Assembly: GCF_002056295.1 (NCBI RefSeq)
Contig: NZ_CP020100.1
Span: 2,751,501 to 2,815,500 of the forward strand
Direction: 5' to 3'
Length of the DNA: 64,000 bases
Source: Halopseudomonas phragmitis
GTDB lineage: Bacteria > Pseudomonadota > Gammaproteobacteria > Pseudomonadales > Pseudomonadaceae
The position numbers were made by a program, and so were the translations under genes. Below the pieces are notes generated by a model, which had not been told where the DNA came from, did no database searches, and saw nothing but the letters and a program-made list of their open reading frames with translations. Of this stretch, positions 12,503 through 23,821 are shown one piece after another. Each line of letters starts with the position of its first letter. Position 1 is the stretch's first letter.

Positions 12503-14419
12503 ATGGCTCTGCTTTCGTTTACCGATGTTTCCCTGGCCTACGGGCTCAATCCGCTGCTGTCCAAGGTCAGTTTCCAGCTCGACAGAGGGGAGCGGGTATG
12601 CCTGATCGGGCGTAACGGCACTGGCAAGTCCAGCCTGTTCCGAGTCCTTACCGGGGAGCAGCCGGCGGATGAGGGCGAGTTGTGGTTTGCGCCTGGACTC
12701 AAGGTTGGCCAATTGCCCCAGGAACTGCCCGAGGCTGGTGATGCGTTGGTCTATGACGTGGTGGCCGCTGGGTTGGCTGGGGTTGGTGACCTGCTGGCCG
12801 AGTACCACCATCTGATCAGTGGCGAGATGGATGATGCCGCTATGCTGCGGCTGGAAAAGGTTCAGGCGCAACTGGAGGCCAAAGATGGCTGGCGTCTTGA
12901 TCAATTGGTTGAAACCACGTTGACTCGGCTGGGGCTGCCTGCAGACAAGACCATGGCCGAGCTGTCCGGTGGCTGGCGTCGCCGGGTACTGCTGGCCCAG
13001 GCACTGGTGGCCGAGCCGGATGTGCTGTTGCTGGATGAGCCGACCAACCACCTGGATATTCATACCATTGCCTGGCTGGAGCAGGTGCTGCTGGATTTTC
13101 GCGGGGCGGTGCTGTTCATTACCCACGACCGTCAGTTTCTGCAGGCACTGGCTACCCGGATTATGGAGCTTGATCGTGGTCAGTTGATCGACTGGCAGGG
13201 CGACTATGTCAGCTTTCTGGCGCATAAAGAGCAGCAGTTGGCGGCTGAAGCCACAGCCAATGCGTTGTTCGACAAGAAACTGGCCCAGGAGGAGGTGTGG
13301 ATTCGCCAGGGAATCAAGGCCCGGCGCACCCGCAACGAAGGCCGGGTTCGTGCGCTCAAGGCCATGCGTGAGGAGCGCGCGCAGCGGATTGAACGTCAAG
13401 GCAAGGCCAGTTTCCAGATGGAAACCGCCCAGTCCTCTGGCAAACAGGTCATCGAGGTCAAAGACATTAGTTTCGCCTGGCCTGATCAGGTCCCGCTGAT
13501 CCGTGATTTCAGTACGGTGGTGATGCGCGGTGACCGCATTGGCCTGATCGGCAACAACGGTTCGGGCAAGAGTACCCTGCTCAAGCTGTTGCTTGGTCAA
13601 CTGGAACCGACCAGTGGCAGCGTCAAGCATGGTACCAAGCTGGAGGTAGCCTATTTCGATCAGCTTCGCGGCCAACTGGAGCCGGAAAAGAGCGTGATCG
13701 ACAATATTTCCGAGGGCCGTGACTTTATCGAGATCAACGGCGAACGTCGGCATGTGATCAGTTATCTGGGAGACTTCCTGTTCTCGCCCGAGCGTACCCG
13801 CACCCCGGTCAAGGCACTTTCGGGTGGTGAACGGGCGCGCCTGCTGCTGGCACGCCTGTTCAGCAAACCGGCCAACCTGCTGGTGCTGGATGAGCCGACT
13901 AACGATCTGGACGTGGAAACCCTGGAATTGCTGGAAGAGGTGCTGGCCGGCTTTGATGGCACTGTGCTGCTGGTCAGTCACGACCGGGCGTTTCTCGACA
14001 ACGTGGTCACCAGCACTCTGGTGTTCGAAGGTCATGGCCGGGTGCGTGAATATGTCGGCGGCTTTGCCGACTGGCTGCGCCAGGGCGGTAATATCGAGTT
14101 GCTGGCTGAGCGCATGACTCTCGATAAAACCACCGAGCCCGCTGCCGAGCCGGCACCTGCTGTGGTCGCGTCCAGTGCGCCAGTCCCGGCGGCGCCCAAG
14201 GCCAAACTCAGCTATAAGCTGCAGCGCGAGCTGGACGCTCTGCCGGCGTTGTTGGAGAAGCTCGAAGGTGAGCTGGAGGCGCTGCAGGCCCAGCTCAACG
14301 ATCCGAATTTCTATAGTCGCCCGCATGAAGAGACTGCGCTGGTGCTGGAGCAGGTTGCTGCCAAGCAGGGCGAGCTGGATCAAGCCATGGAGCGTTGGGC
14401 TGAGCTGGAGGATATGTAG
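12503..14419 (+). CDS. uup: ABC-F ATPase Uup
   Basis: 638 residues with two ABC domains and no membrane segments, as in ABC-F translation factors. Domain 1: Walker A GRNGTGKSS (about 35), signature LSGGW, Walker B VLLLDEPTNHLD. Domain 2: GNNGSGKST (about 350), LSGGERAR, LLVLDEPTNDLD. The linker between domains is arginine-rich (KARRTRNEGRVRALKAM). A charged C-terminal coiled coil (about 570-638) after an Ala/Pro linker distinguishes Uup from EttA and YheS. Uup acts on ribosomes and affects transposon precise excision in E. coli. The ribosome site is GAAAGGTGG. Confidence 0.9.
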   Translation: MALLSFTDVSLAYGLNPLLSKVSFQLDRGERVCLIGRNGTGKSSLFRVLTGEQPADEGELWFAPGLKVGQLPQELPEAGDALVYDVVAAGLAGVGDLLAEYHHLISGEMDDAAMLRLEKVQAQLEAKDGWRLDQLVETTLTRLGLPADKTMAELSGGWRRRVLLAQALVAEPDVLLLDEPTNHLDIHTIAWLEQVLLDFRGAVLFITHDRQFLQALATRIMELDRGQLIDWQGDYVSFLAHKEQQLAAEATANALFDKKLAQEEVWIRQGIKARRTRNEGRVRALKAMREERAQRIERQGKASFQMETAQSSGKQVIEVKDISFAWPDQVPLIRDFSTVVMRGDRIGLIGNNGSGKSTLLKLLLGQLEPTSGSVKHGTKLEVAYFDQLRGQLEPEKSVIDNISEGRDFIEINGERRHVISYLGDFLFSPERTRTPVKALSGGERARLLLARLFSKPANLLVLDEPTNDLDVETLELLEEVLAGFDGTVLLVSHDRAFLDNVVTSTLVFEGHGRVREYVGGFADWLRQGGNIELLAERMTLDKTTEPAAEPAPAVVASSAPVPAAPKAKLSYKLQRELDALPALLEKLEGELEALQAQLNDPNFYSRPHEETALVLEQVAAKQGELDQAMERWAELEDM

Positions 14420-14440
14420 GGGGCTCGTTTCTTCGCGTTT

Positions 14441-14465
14441 GCGGAGCGCTCGCTGAACGCTCCGC
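14441..14465. terminator. Hairpin between convergent uup and usp
   Basis: GCGGAGCG (14441-14448) pairs with CGCTCCGC (14458-14465) over a 9-nt loop in the 59-bp gap between the two stops. No T-run follows on either strand, so if it terminates it is not a canonical intrinsic site. Confidence 0.4.
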
Positions 14466-14478
14466 GACGGGGAGGAGA

Positions 14479-14916
14479 TTATTTCTTCTTGCCCAGTCTT
14501 ACGGCAATCACGTCGCAGGGCGCTCCGTGGAGCACATCGTTGGCGGTCGAACCCAGCAACAGGGCCAGGCCGTGGCGGCCGTGACTGCCTACCACAATCA
14601 GATCGCAATCCTGCTCGCTGGCGACCCGGTGGATTTCCTGCCTGGGGTGACCAAAGGCTATCTGTAGCTGGTCTTCGGACAGGCCGTAATCACCGGCGAA
14701 CAACTGCATGCGCTCACGGGCCTGCTCAAACTGCTGTTGTTGCAGCATCGACAGGTCCATAGGAACGTCTCCGCCGTAGGCCATCGCAAGCGGCTCGACC
14801 ACGTGTAGCAAGGTCAGGCGGGCATTCAACGCCTTGGCCAGCGCCATGGCATGATCTGCTACCCAGCGGCACTCGTCGATCAGGTCGACGGCTACCAGTA
14901 CATGTTTATAGAGCAT
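14479..14916 (-). CDS. Universal stress protein, UspA family
   Basis: 145 residues forming one Usp domain, cytoplasmic. It starts MLYKHVLVAVDLIDE and ends with the ATP-binding signature GSHGRHGLALLLGST followed by NDVLHGAPCDVIAVRL. The glycine spacing (G-2x-G-9x-G-S/T) indicates the nucleotide-binding subgroup like UspA. Such proteins are induced by starvation and stress; the exact role is undefined. It is followed upstream by an AT-rich gap where its promoter must lie. Confidence 0.9.
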   Translation of the reverse strand: MLYKHVLVAVDLIDECRWVADHAMALAKALNARLTLLHVVEPLAMAYGGDVPMDLSMLQQQQFEQARERMQLFAGDYGLSEDQLQIAFGHPRQEIHRVASEQDCDLIVVGSHGRHGLALLLGSTANDVLHGAPCDVIAVRLGKKK

Positions 14917-15149
14917 GCAGGTTCTCCCCTTTTTTCGCTGATAGTAGCAGTCTTTGCCGGTAATACGTGAAGAACCATTTTAAAACCCTGTTTGGCTGAC
15001 TGGAATATCGTTGGCAGGGCGTACCTATGGTTATAGGGTCATTGTTGGAAGCTGGGGTCAGGGTTTGAATGCTTAGGTTCAAAGCGTCGTTGGTACATGG
15101 ATACGGTATTGGGTATGTTCTGTAACCTATTGTTATTAAAGGCATTTGA

Positions 15150-15311
15150 ATGTTTCATATAAGACTTTTTCGAGCTGAAGTATGGCTTTATGCCGTAGCG
15201 TGCATTGACAATTGCAGCGATTTCCCCGAAGGTGTGCGCACCCGAATCAAACAAGCGTATGAATTGTTGTGGTCAAACCCACGGCATTCTCTGTCTCGGG
15301 AACGTTCATGA
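15150..15311 (+). CDS. Putative 53-aa protein of unknown function
   Basis: Begins MFHIRLFRAEVWLYAVACID and ends SLSRERS with a TGA stop. AAAGG about 8 nt upstream of the ATG is a plausible ribosome site. The C-terminal half (EGVRTRIKQAYELLWSNP) would form an amphipathic helix. It overlaps a minus-strand frame at 15039-15254, so only one, or neither, is likely translated. No family recognised. The base composition is lower in GC than the surrounding genes. Confidence 0.3.
   Translation: MFHIRLFRAEVWLYAVACIDNCSDFPEGVRTRIKQAYELLWSNPRHSLSRERS
15248..15261. promoter_or_regulatory. PsrA-like operator upstream of fadBA
   Basis: CAAAC-N4-GTATG differs at one base from the known PsrA pattern (G/C)AAAC-N2-4-GTTT(G/C). 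It lies about 130 bp before the fadB start. PsrA is known to repress fadBA in P. aeruginosa, and psrA itself lies at 24 kb in this window, so the site is plausible but unproven. Confidence 0.4.
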
Positions 15312-15392
15312 TATCGGCACCGCGGCACCTACTAGGGGTGGGGCGGCATGGCTGGTGTCTCTCAAGTGCTTTCACAGCGTGGAGATCAGTTG

Positions 15393-17540
15393 ATGATTTA
15401 CGAAGGTAAAGCCATCACGATTCAGGCCCTCGAAGACGGCATCGTCGAGCTGAAGTTCGACCTGCAGGGCGAGTCTGTCAACAAATTCAATCGTGCCACC
15501 CTGGCTGAACTGCAAGCCGCCGTAGAGGTTTTGCAGGGCGACAGCAGCATCAAGGGTGTCATCGTGACCAGCGGCAAGGACGTGTTCATCGTCGGCGCCG
15601 ACATCACTGAGTTCGTCAACACCTTCCAATTGCCGGAAGAAGACCTGGTGGCTGGTAACCTGGAAGCCAACAAGATCTTCAATGCCTTTGAAGACCTGAA
15701 CGTCCCGACCGTGGCCGCCATCAATGGCCTGGCCCTGGGTGGCGGTTTCGAAATGTGTCTGGCCTGTGATTTCCGGGTCATGGCCGCCAGCGCCAAGATT
15801 GGCCTGCCGGAAGTCAAGCTGGGCATCTACCCGGGCTTTGGTGGCACCGTACGTACCCCGCGTCTGATCGGTGTCGACAACGCTATCGAATGGATCTGCG
15901 CCGGTGCCGAGCAGCGCGCCGACAAGGCCCTGAAAGTTGGCGCAGTTGACGCTGTAGTCGAAGACGCCAAACTTAAGGACGCCGCACTGGATCTGGTCAA
16001 GCGTGCCGCTGCCGGCGAGATTGACTTCAAGGCCAAGCGTCAGCCCAAACTGGAAAAAGTCAAGCTCAACACCATCGAGCAGATGATGGCTTTCGAAACC
16101 TCCAAGGGTTTCATCGCTGGTCAGGCCGGTCCGAACTATCCGGCCCCGCTGGAAGCCGTCAAGACCATCCAGAAAGCTGCCAACTTCACTCGTGAAAAGG
16201 CTCTGGAAGTCGAAGCTGCCGGTTTTGCCAAACTGGCCAAGACCACCGTTGCTCAGTCGCTGGTGGGTCTGTTCCTGAACGACACCGAGCTCAAGCGTAA
16301 AGCCAAGCAGTACGACAAGGCTGCTGCAGACGTGAATCTGGCTGCGGTACTGGGCGCTGGCATCATGGGCGGCGGTATCGCTTACCAGTCGGCGGTCAAG
16401 GGCACTCCGATCCTGATGAAGGATATCCGTGAAGAGGGTATTCAACTGGGTCTGGATGAGGCCTCCAAGCTGCTCGGCAAGCGTGTCGAGAAGGGCCGTA
16501 TGAAGCCGGCCGACATGGCCAAAGCGCTGAACGCCATTCGCCCGACCATGTCCTATGGCGATTTCGGCAATGTTGATATCGTGGTCGAAGCCGTCGTCGA
16601 GAACCCCAAGGTCAAGCACGCTGTGCTGGCTGAGGTGGAGTCGCAGGTGCGTGAGGATGCAATCATCACCTCCAACACCTCGACCATCTCGATCACTTAC
16701 CTGGCCCAGGCGCTCAAGCGTCCGGAAAACTTCTGCGGCATGCACTTCTTCAACCCGGTACACATGATGCCGCTGGTTGAGGTGATCCGTGGCGAGAAGT
16801 CCAGTGATCGCGCTGTTGCCACTACCGTGGCCTATGCCAAGAAGATGGGCAAGACCCCTGTTGTGGTCAACGATTGCCCCGGCTTCCTGGTCAACCGCGT
16901 ACTGTTCCCATATTTTGGCGGCTTTGCTCGCCTGTTGGGCATGGGCGCCGATTTCCAGCGCGTCGACAAGCTGATGGAAAAATTCGGCTGGCCGATGGGG
17001 CCGGCTTATCTGATGGACGTGGTTGGCATGGATACCGGTCACCATGGCCGTGACGTGATGGCCGAAGGTTATCCGGACCGTATGGCTGACAAGACCAAGA
17101 CTGCTGTTGACGTCATGTACGAAGCCAATCGCCTGGGTCAGAAGACCGGCAAGGGCTTCTATGCCTATGAGATGGACAAGAAGGGCAAGCCGAAGAAGGT
17201 TGTTGATCCCGAGACCTATGAGCTGCTGAAGCCGATCGTGCTGGAGCAGCGCGAGCTGACTGATGAGGAAATCGTCGAGATCATGATGGTTCCGCTGTGT
17301 CTGGAGACCGTACGCTGCCTGGAAGACGGTATCGTCGAAAGCGCTGCGGACGCTGACATGGGCCTGATCTATGGTATCGGCTTCCCTCCCTTCCGCGGTG
17401 GCGCACTGCGCTACATCGACACCTTGGGTGTGGCCGAGTTCGTTGCCATGGCCGATAAGTACGCGGAGTTCGGTCCTATGTATCACCCGACCGAGAAGCT
17501 GCGTGAAATGGCCAAGAACGGTCAGAAATTCTTCGGTTAA
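15393..17540 (+). CDS. fadB: Fatty acid oxidation complex alpha subunit
   Basis: 715 residues from the ATG at 15393 (GGAG at 15381, spaced 8 nt), which is the standard FadB length. It has an N-terminal enoyl-CoA hydratase/isomerase domain (about 1-190; [35 protein letters not shown]), a linker, a NAD-binding 3-hydroxyacyl-CoA dehydrogenase domain (about 313-500; [13 protein letters not shown]) and helical C-terminal domains ([22 protein letters not shown]). It performs hydration and NAD-dependent dehydrogenation in beta-oxidation, as an alpha2beta2 complex with FadA, which follows 27 bp later. Confidence 0.95.
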   Translation: MIYEGKAITIQALEDGIVELKFDLQGESVNKFNRATLAELQAAVEVLQGDSSIKGVIVTSGKDVFIVGADITEFVNTFQLPEEDLVAGNLEANKIFNAFEDLNVPTVAAINGLALGGGFEMCLACDFRVMAASAKIGLPEVKLGIYPGFGGTVRTPRLIGVDNAIEWICAGAEQRADKALKVGAVDAVVEDAKLKDAALDLVKRAAAGEIDFKAKRQPKLEKVKLNTIEQMMAFETSKGFIAGQAGPNYPAPLEAVKTIQKAANFTREKALEVEAAGFAKLAKTTVAQSLVGLFLNDTELKRKAKQYDKAAADVNLAAVLGAGIMGGGIAYQSAVKGTPILMKDIREEGIQLGLDEASKLLGKRVEKGRMKPADMAKALNAIRPTMSYGDFGNVDIVVEAVVENPKVKHAVLAEVESQVREDAIITSNTSTISITYLAQALKRPENFCGMHFFNPVHMMPLVEVIRGEKSSDRAVATTVAYAKKMGKTPVVVNDCPGFLVNRVLFPYFGGFARLLGMGADFQRVDKLMEKFGWPMGPAYLMDVVGMDTGHHGRDVMAEGYPDRMADKTKTAVDVMYEANRLGQKTGKGFYAYEMDKKGKPKKVVDPETYELLKPIVLEQRELTDEEIVEIMMVPLCLETVRCLEDGIVESAADADMGLIYGIGFPPFRGGALRYIDTLGVAEFVAMADKYAEFGPMYHPTEKLREMAKNGQKFFG

Positions 17541-18743
<1,203 letters not shown>

Positions 18744-18760
18744 CGCAATCGGTACGGAGA

Positions 18761-18788
18761 AAGCCGGGGCCTGTGCCCCGGCTTTTTT
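18761..18788 (+). terminator. Rho-independent terminator of fadBA
   Basis: AAGCCGGGGC (18761-18770), loop CTGT, GCCCCGGCTT (18775-18784), then a T-run to 18788. The 10-bp GC-rich stem lies 18 bp after the fadA stop. Confidence 0.93.
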
Positions 18789-18875
18789 ATTTGCGAGCGT
18801 TACCGGTTTATGCCTGAGTGCCTGAGCGTGGCATCCTCGGCTACACTCGCGACTTTTCCACTGTCAGGAGGCCCT

Positions 18876-19088
18876 ATGAAGCCCGGTCGCTATCGTCACT
18901 ATAAAGGAAAGGATTACCAGGTCATTGGCGTTGCCCGTCACTCCGAGACCGAGGAAGAGCTAGTGGTGTATCGCACCCTGTACGGTGATTACAGTCTTTG
19001 GGTCCGGCCGCTGGCCATGTTCAGTGAACAGGTTGAAGTTGACGGCGCGCTGCATCCACGCTTTACCTTTATCAGCGAAGACGTGTAG
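18876..19088 (+). CDS. DUF1653 protein
   Basis: 70 residues starting MKPGRYRHYKGKDYQVIGVA, with CAGGAGG just upstream of the ATG. It matches the small DUF1653 family: the N-terminal G-x-Y-xH-YKG motif, ELVVYRTLYGDYSLWVRP in the middle and a late RFTF. A soluble cytoplasmic protein whose function is unknown in the family. It sits alone between fadBA and topA. Confidence 0.85.
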   Translation: MKPGRYRHYKGKDYQVIGVARHSETEEELVVYRTLYGDYSLWVRPLAMFSEQVEVDGALHPRFTFISEDV

Positions 19089-19172
19089 GCTCTGGCCCTC
19101 CGGTCTGCACCGGTAGTGGGCCGGCCCGAGCGCCGCCAACCAGAATCGATTGAGTCAGGAATACAGTTACCC

Positions 19173-21791
19173 ATGGGAAAAGCACTGGTCATTGTGGAAT
19201 CGCCCGCCAAAGCCAAGACGATCAACAAGTATCTTGGTAATGATTTCGTGGTGAAGTCGAGTATCGGCCATATCCGCGATCTGCCCACCAGCGGGGGCAA
19301 GACCGAGAGCAAGCCCAAAAATGGGCGCAAGGCGGCGTCGGCCCAGGAGCTCGACAAGGCCACCAAGGCACGTATCCAACTGGTCAATCGCATGGGGGTT
19401 GACCCTGAGAATGGCTGGGCGGCGCGCTACGAGATTCTGCCGGGCAAGGAAAAGGTCATCGACGAGCTGCGTCGTCTGGCCAAGGATGCCGATACCGTCT
19501 ACCTCGCAACGGACTTGGACCGTGAGGGGGAGGCGATTGCCTGGCACCTGCGCGAAAGCATCGGCGGCGATGAGAGCCGCTACAAACGCGTGGTGTTCAA
19601 TGAAATTACCAAGAAGGCCATCCAGGAGGCCTTTTCCCAGCCCGGTGAGCTGGATCTGAATCGGGTTAATGCCCAGCAGGCCCGACGTTTCCTCGACCGG
19701 GTAGTGGGCTATATGGTCTCGCCGCTGCTGTGGCAGAAAATTGCCCGTGGTCTGTCGGCTGGTCGGGTGCAGTCGGTAGCGGTCAAGCTGATCGTTGATC
19801 GTGAGCGGGAGATCCGCGCTTTTGTCCCGGAAGAGTTCTGGGAAGTGCATGCACTGCTGGATACGCCCAAGGCCGAGTCAGTACGGTTCGAGGTGGTGCG
19901 CCAGAATGGCGAGACCTTCCGTCCGCTTAACAAAGCGCAGACCGATGCGGCGCTGGAAAAGCTCAAAGCGGCTAGCTATCAGGTAATCAAGCGCGAAGAC
20001 AAGCCAACCAGTACGCGTCCTGGTGCGCCCTTTATTACCTCGACGCTGCAACAGGCTGCCAGTACTCGCCTGGGCTTCAGTGTCAAGAAAACCATGATGA
20101 TGGCCCAGCGTCTCTACGAAGCGGGCTATATCACTTATATGCGAACCGACTCGACCAATTTGTCGGCCGACGCCATCGGCATGGCCCGCGGTTACATCGA
20201 ATCGGCTTTCGGTAAGCAGTACCTGCCGGAAAAACCCAACGTCTACAGCAGCAAGGAAGGCGCTCAGGAGGCGCATGAGGCGATTCGTCCTTCTGATGTT
20301 AAGCTCAAGGCTACTGACCTCAAGGGCATGGAGCGTGACGCTGAGCGCCTTTACGAGCTGATCTGGCGTCAGTTCGTGGCCTGTCAGATGCCGCCAGCCC
20401 GTTACCTGTCGACCAGCATCACCGCGCAGGCTGGTGAGTTCGAACTGCGCGCCAAGGGCCGTATCCTGCAGTTTGATGGTTACACCAAGGTCATGCCGCC
20501 GCAAGGCAAGGGCGGCGAGGACGAGGTGTTGCCGGATCTGCAGGTCCAGGACGCACTCAAGCTCAACAAGCTTGACCCCAAGCAGCACTTTACCAAGCCG
20601 CCGGCTCGCTACTCCGAGGCCAGTCTGGTCAAGGAGCTGGAAAAGCGCGGTATCGGCCGGCCGTCGACCTATGCAGCGATCATCTCGACCATTCAGGAGC
20701 GCGGCTACGTGACCCTGAATAATCGGCGCTTCTATGCTGAAAAGATGGGCGATATCGTCACCGACCGGCTCAGCGAAAGCTTCCCCAACCTGATGGACTA
20801 CGGCTTTACTGCCAATATGGAAGAGTCGCTGGATGAAGTGGCTCAGGGCGGGGTGCCTTGGAAGCAGGTGCTGGATGAGTTCTATGCCGACTTTCGGCGC
20901 AAGCTCAGCGCAGCCGAAGCAAGTACCGAAGGGCAGGGAATGCGGGCTAATCAGCCAACCCTGACCGATATCGCCTGCCACGAATGTGGCCGGCCTATGA
21001 TGATCCGTACCGCCTCGACTGGGGTGTTTCTCGGCTGCTCTGGCTATGCACTGCCGCCCAAAGAGCGCTGCAAGGCGACCATCAACCTGGTGCCGGGCAA
21101 CGAAGTGGCTGAGGATGATGACGAAGGTGAGTCACGGGTACTGCGTACCCGTCATCGTTGCGCGCTGTGCGGTACGGCGATGGACAGTTATCTGGTCGAC
21201 GAGAAGCGCAAGCTGCACGTTTGCGGTAATAACCCGGATTGCAGCGGCTTTGAGATCGAAGAAGGGCAGTTCAAGATCAAGGGTTATGATGGCCCGACCC
21301 TTGAGTGCGACAAATGTGGCAGTGAAATGCAGCTCAAGACCGGTCGTTTCGGCAAGTACTTCGGCTGCACCAACAGCGTCTGCAAGAACACTCGCAAGCT
21401 ACTGAAAAATGGTGAGGCCGCGCCGCCGAAGATGGATCCGGTGAAGATGCCTGAGCTGCGCTGTGAAAAGGTTGATGATATCTACGTGCTGCGTGATGGC
21501 GCTTCTGGGCTGTTCCTGGCTGCCAGTCAGTTCCCGAAGAACCGCGAGACCCGGGCGCCGCTGGTGGCCGAGCTGCTGCCGCATCAGGCTGAAATCGATC
21601 CAAAATACCACTTCCTGTTCGATGCTCCGGTAAAAGACCCGGATGGTCATCCGACGGTTGTGCGTTACAGCCGCAAGACAAAAGAGCAATATGTACAGAG
21701 TGAGGTGGAAGGCAAGCCGACGGGTTGGCGGGCCTTCTATGACGGCAAGCAGTGGTCGGTGGACGATGGCCGCAGCAAAGCCAAGCGTTGA
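19173..21791 (+). CDS. topA: DNA topoisomerase I
   Basis: 872 residues from the ATG at 19173 ([17 protein letters not shown]). An upstream in-frame start at 19116 would add a non-family tail. A type IA enzyme that relaxes negative supercoils. It has the Toprim domain (about 1-145; [13 protein letters not shown] with the metal-binding acidic residues) and the catalytic Tyr322 in [12 protein letters not shown]. Three C-terminal zinc ribbons have Cys pairs at CHECG, CALCG and CDKCG, and a basic tail follows. Length and the three ribbons match pseudomonad TopA. Confidence 0.95.
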   Translation: MGKALVIVESPAKAKTINKYLGNDFVVKSSIGHIRDLPTSGGKTESKPKNGRKAASAQELDKATKARIQLVNRMGVDPENGWAARYEILPGKEKVIDELRRLAKDADTVYLATDLDREGEAIAWHLRESIGGDESRYKRVVFNEITKKAIQEAFSQPGELDLNRVNAQQARRFLDRVVGYMVSPLLWQKIARGLSAGRVQSVAVKLIVDREREIRAFVPEEFWEVHALLDTPKAESVRFEVVRQNGETFRPLNKAQTDAALEKLKAASYQVIKREDKPTSTRPGAPFITSTLQQAASTRLGFSVKKTMMMAQRLYEAGYITYMRTDSTNLSADAIGMARGYIESAFGKQYLPEKPNVYSSKEGAQEAHEAIRPSDVKLKATDLKGMERDAERLYELIWRQFVACQMPPARYLSTSITAQAGEFELRAKGRILQFDGYTKVMPPQGKGGEDEVLPDLQVQDALKLNKLDPKQHFTKPPARYSEASLVKELEKRGIGRPSTYAAIISTIQERGYVTLNNRRFYAEKMGDIVTDRLSESFPNLMDYGFTANMEESLDEVAQGGVPWKQVLDEFYADFRRKLSAAEASTEGQGMRANQPTLTDIACHECGRPMMIRTASTGVFLGCSGYALPPKERCKATINLVPGNEVAEDDDEGESRVLRTRHRCALCGTAMDSYLVDEKRKLHVCGNNPDCSGFEIEEGQFKIKGYDGPTLECDKCGSEMQLKTGRFGKYFGCTNSVCKNTRKLLKNGEAAPPKMDPVKMPELRCEKVDDIYVLRDGASGLFLAASQFPKNRETRAPLVAELLPHQAEIDPKYHFLFDAPVKDPDGHPTVVRYSRKTKEQYVQSEVEGKPTGWRAFYDGKQWSVDDGRSKAKR

Positions 21792-21801
21792 GAGGTGAAT
21801 T

Positions 21802-22314
21802 ATGGCCAATGAAGTTTATACCCGCACCAATCAGGCCTTGCACTTTGCCCGTTGGTCGTTGGCCAGTTGGCACCAGGCAGCTGAGTCGGGTGCACTTGAT
21901 GCCGTGACCCAGGCTCGTTATCACCGTGAACATGTGGTCTTTCACCTGTACCGGGCGGTGCTGGCGGTCATTCACGAAGTGGCTGATCGTTACCGCTGGC
22001 CGTTGCTGGATGTGCGCACGGTAGAGCAGGTGCTCGATGGCCGGGTCGCTGAGCGCTATCCGGGCCCCGAGCTGGCCGAGCTGAATGAATTGGCGCTGCA
22101 CAAGGAAACCTGGCTGGCCGGTCTGCTGGCCGCCTGGCAACAATTGCAGGCGCCGCCCAAGCCGCAGGAAAGCAAACCACGAGCTGATGAGCAGATCATC
22201 GCCAGCAGCGCATTGGAGCCTGCGAAGGAGTGGGGCATGGCGCAGGCTGAGGAAGCACTGGCGGCGCTCAATGAGCGGGTGAGTTGCTATAGAGATGGGA
22301 TGCAGGAGTGGTAA
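21802..22314 (+). CDS. Conserved protein, DUF6586-like
   Basis: 170 residues starting 10 bp after topA. Mostly helical and soluble, without signal peptide or membrane segment. Notable are the Trp/His-rich N-terminal part (RTNQALHFARWSLASWHQA) and VVFHLYRAVLAVIHEVADRY. It is found next to topA in pseudomonads as I recall, where it carries a domain-of-unknown-function label. The C-terminal third is low in conservation-like features. Function unknown; the operon position suggests co-expression with topA. Confidence 0.7.
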   Translation: MANEVYTRTNQALHFARWSLASWHQAAESGALDAVTQARYHREHVVFHLYRAVLAVIHEVADRYRWPLLDVRTVEQVLDGRVAERYPGPELAELNELALHKETWLAGLLAAWQQLQAPPKPQESKPRADEQIIASSALEPAKEWGMAQAEEALAALNERVSCYRDGMQEW

Positions 22315-22371
22315 GTCTGCGAGGGCTGTGGTGATTGTGGTACACTGCCCCCGTTACAGGAGAATACAGTC

Positions 22372-22611
22372 ATGCCTTCACCCTTTCTCGAAATCGTAGA
22401 GCTGGCCGATGGTAAAGTGGCCCTTCGTCGTTCGGACGAGGAGGGCGAGCCGCTCTTGACCATCGAGTTTTCTGCCGATGCTCAGGAATATCTGCAAGGA
22501 CACTACATTGAGGTGGCCAAGGCTATGATCAGTGCTGGGATGCAGGTCGCCGGGCAGGTCATGGATGAGGAAGAAGATGACTACATTCCGGAGCACCGCG
22601 TACTGCACTGA
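22372..22611 (+). CDS. Conserved acidic hypothetical protein, 79 aa
   Basis: Starts MPSPFLEIVELADGKVALRR with an AGGAG-type site upstream. It is strongly acidic, with DEEEDD near the C-terminus and a core of alternating strands then helix (LTIEFSADAQEYLQGHYIEV). No signal or membrane segment. I recognise it as a small conserved protein located between topA and sulA in pseudomonads; no function is known. It ends before a strong terminator shared with convergent sulA. Confidence 0.7.
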   Translation: MPSPFLEIVELADGKVALRRSDEEGEPLLTIEFSADAQEYLQGHYIEVAKAMISAGMQVAGQVMDEEEDDYIPEHRVLH

Positions 22612-22649
22612 TGCTGCGCTCAGGGTTTGGCGACCCGGCATTCAAGGGT

Positions 22650-22681
22650 AAATGCCCGCAACAAACGTTGCGGGCATTTTT
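22650..22681. terminator. Strong terminator between convergent genes
   Basis: A 13-bp perfect stem, AAATGCCCGCAAC (22650-22662) with GTTGCGGGCATTT (22667-22679) and loop AAAC, is followed by T residues on plus. A residues flanking the left arm also give a short U-run on the minus strand, so it may serve the 79-aa gene and sulA. Confidence 0.9.
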
Positions 22682-22684
22682 GTT

Positions 22685-23191
22685 TCAGGCGGCGGCTTGA
22701 GTGCTTTCCATGCGCACGTTGAGGCTACGACAACTACCGGAGCGAGCAGCATTCTCCAATAGGGCGGCCTGCTGCTGACTGGTTTGGTGCCAGCTTACTA
22801 CGGTATGGCTGTAACCCAGGCGCAGCAGTTCGCAAGTCAGCTTGAAACTATCCATGCCGGTTTTGGAGCGCACGATCAGAATGCGCCAGGGGTCGAGCCC
22901 TGCTTGGCGCAACCAGCCGTGACTGACAGCTTCAGGAGGGTCGACCAGGGTCAGCCAGCCCGGGGTCCGAGCCTGGCTCAGCTCTCTCAGGACCGGAGCC
23001 AGCCACTGCAGGCAATGGCGAGGTGCGCCGTTGAGACTGATTTCGCTGAAACCGCCAGCGTCCTCGTTGTTGGTGAGAGCCTCTTCACTGACCGGGGTGG
23101 TCAGAGACTCAAGACGGCTGCGTGATGCCATCAGGGCGTTGTGGAAGAGCTCGGCCTGTTCAATACGGGGGTGGCTTTGGCGGTACTGCAT
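22685..23191 (-). CDS. sulA: SOS cell-division inhibitor SulA
   Basis: 168 residues from the ATG at 23191, which has GAAGGAG spaced 6 nt upstream. A TTG two codons earlier is too close to that site. The SulA/RecA-like core is visible: LQWLAPVLRELSQARTPGWLTLVDPP and the RILIVRSKTG segment. SulA blocks FtsZ polymerisation after DNA damage. It lies 11 bp after lexA in the same direction, so it is expressed from the lexA promoter, the arrangement typical of pseudomonads. Confidence 0.82.
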   Translation of the reverse strand: MQYRQSHPRIEQAELFHNALMASRSRLESLTTPVSEEALTNNEDAGGFSEISLNGAPRHCLQWLAPVLRELSQARTPGWLTLVDPPEAVSHGWLRQAGLDPWRILIVRSKTGMDSFKLTCELLRLGYSHTVVSWHQTSQQQAALLENAARSGSCRSLNVRMESTQAAA

Positions 23192-23202
23192 GCTCAACTC
23201 CT

Positions 23203-23811
23203 TCAGCGGCGGATGACGCCGACACTCAAACCTTCGATGGTCAGTTCCTGTTCGCCCAGATCTACTTCAATGGGGGCGAACTCCGGGTTCTCGGCTATCA
23301 GCGAAACCTTGCGTCCCTGTTTCTGGAAACGCTTGACTGTTACTTCGTCGCCGACGCGGGCGACTACCACTTGGCCGTTGCGGGCTTCGCTGGTGCGGTG
23401 TACTGCCAGCAGGTCGCCGTCGAGGATGCCAATATCCTTCATACTCATGCCTCGCACCCTGAGCAGGTAGTCGGCTTTGGGGCGGAAAAAGGAGGGGTCG
23501 ATCCGGCAGTGGTCTTCAATGTTTTCCAAGGCAAGGATCGGCTGGCCGGCGGCGACCTGGCCGATAACGGGTAGGCGGTCTTCATCAACCTCAGTTCCCT
23601 GATCCGGCAGGCGGATGCCGCGTGAGGCGCCGGGAATCATTTCGATCGCGCCCTTGCGGGCCAGCGCCTTGAGGTGGTCTTCTGCTGCATTGGGCGATTT
23701 GAATCCCAAAACCCGGGCGATATCGACCCGAGTCGGCGGATAGCCATTGGCGTCCATGTACTCCTTGATGAAGGCCAGGATTTGTTGTTGCCGTGCCGTC
23801 AGTTTTTGCAT
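23203..23811 (-). CDS. lexA: SOS repressor LexA
   Basis: 202 residues. The N-terminal winged helix (about 1-65; [23 protein letters not shown]) binds SOS boxes. The C-terminal peptidase domain has the autocleavage bond Ala88-Gly89 (GQVAAGQPI), nucleophile Ser123 ([10 protein letters not shown]) and general base Lys160 (EVTVKRFQ). RecA filaments trigger self-cleavage. Two LexA boxes sit directly before its start codon, so it is autoregulated. All catalytic residues are intact. Confidence 0.96.
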   Translation of the reverse strand: MQKLTARQQQILAFIKEYMDANGYPPTRVDIARVLGFKSPNAAEDHLKALARKGAIEMIPGASRGIRLPDQGTEVDEDRLPVIGQVAAGQPILALENIEDHCRIDPSFFRPKADYLLRVRGMSMKDIGILDGDLLAVHRTSEARNGQVVVARVGDEVTVKRFQKQGRKVSLIAENPEFAPIEVDLGEQELTIEGLSVGVIRR

Positions 23812-23821
23812 GGAGACTAAC

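Larger units (their letters stand above)
14917..15392. other. AT-rich 476-bp gap before fadBA, mostly unassigned
   Basis: Between the usp start and the fadB start the sequence becomes visibly richer in A+T (about 14935-15270) than its neighbours. It must hold the divergent promoters of usp and fadBA. It contains a PsrA-like motif at 15248-15261 and two opposing, overlapping small frames: a plus one at 15150-15311 and a minus one at 15039-15254. I cannot assign either to a family. Confidence 0.6.

Noticed and set aside
12482-14608. 708-codon minus frame opposite uup
   Set aside because: Shadow of the ABC-F gene, whose ATPase motifs are all intact.
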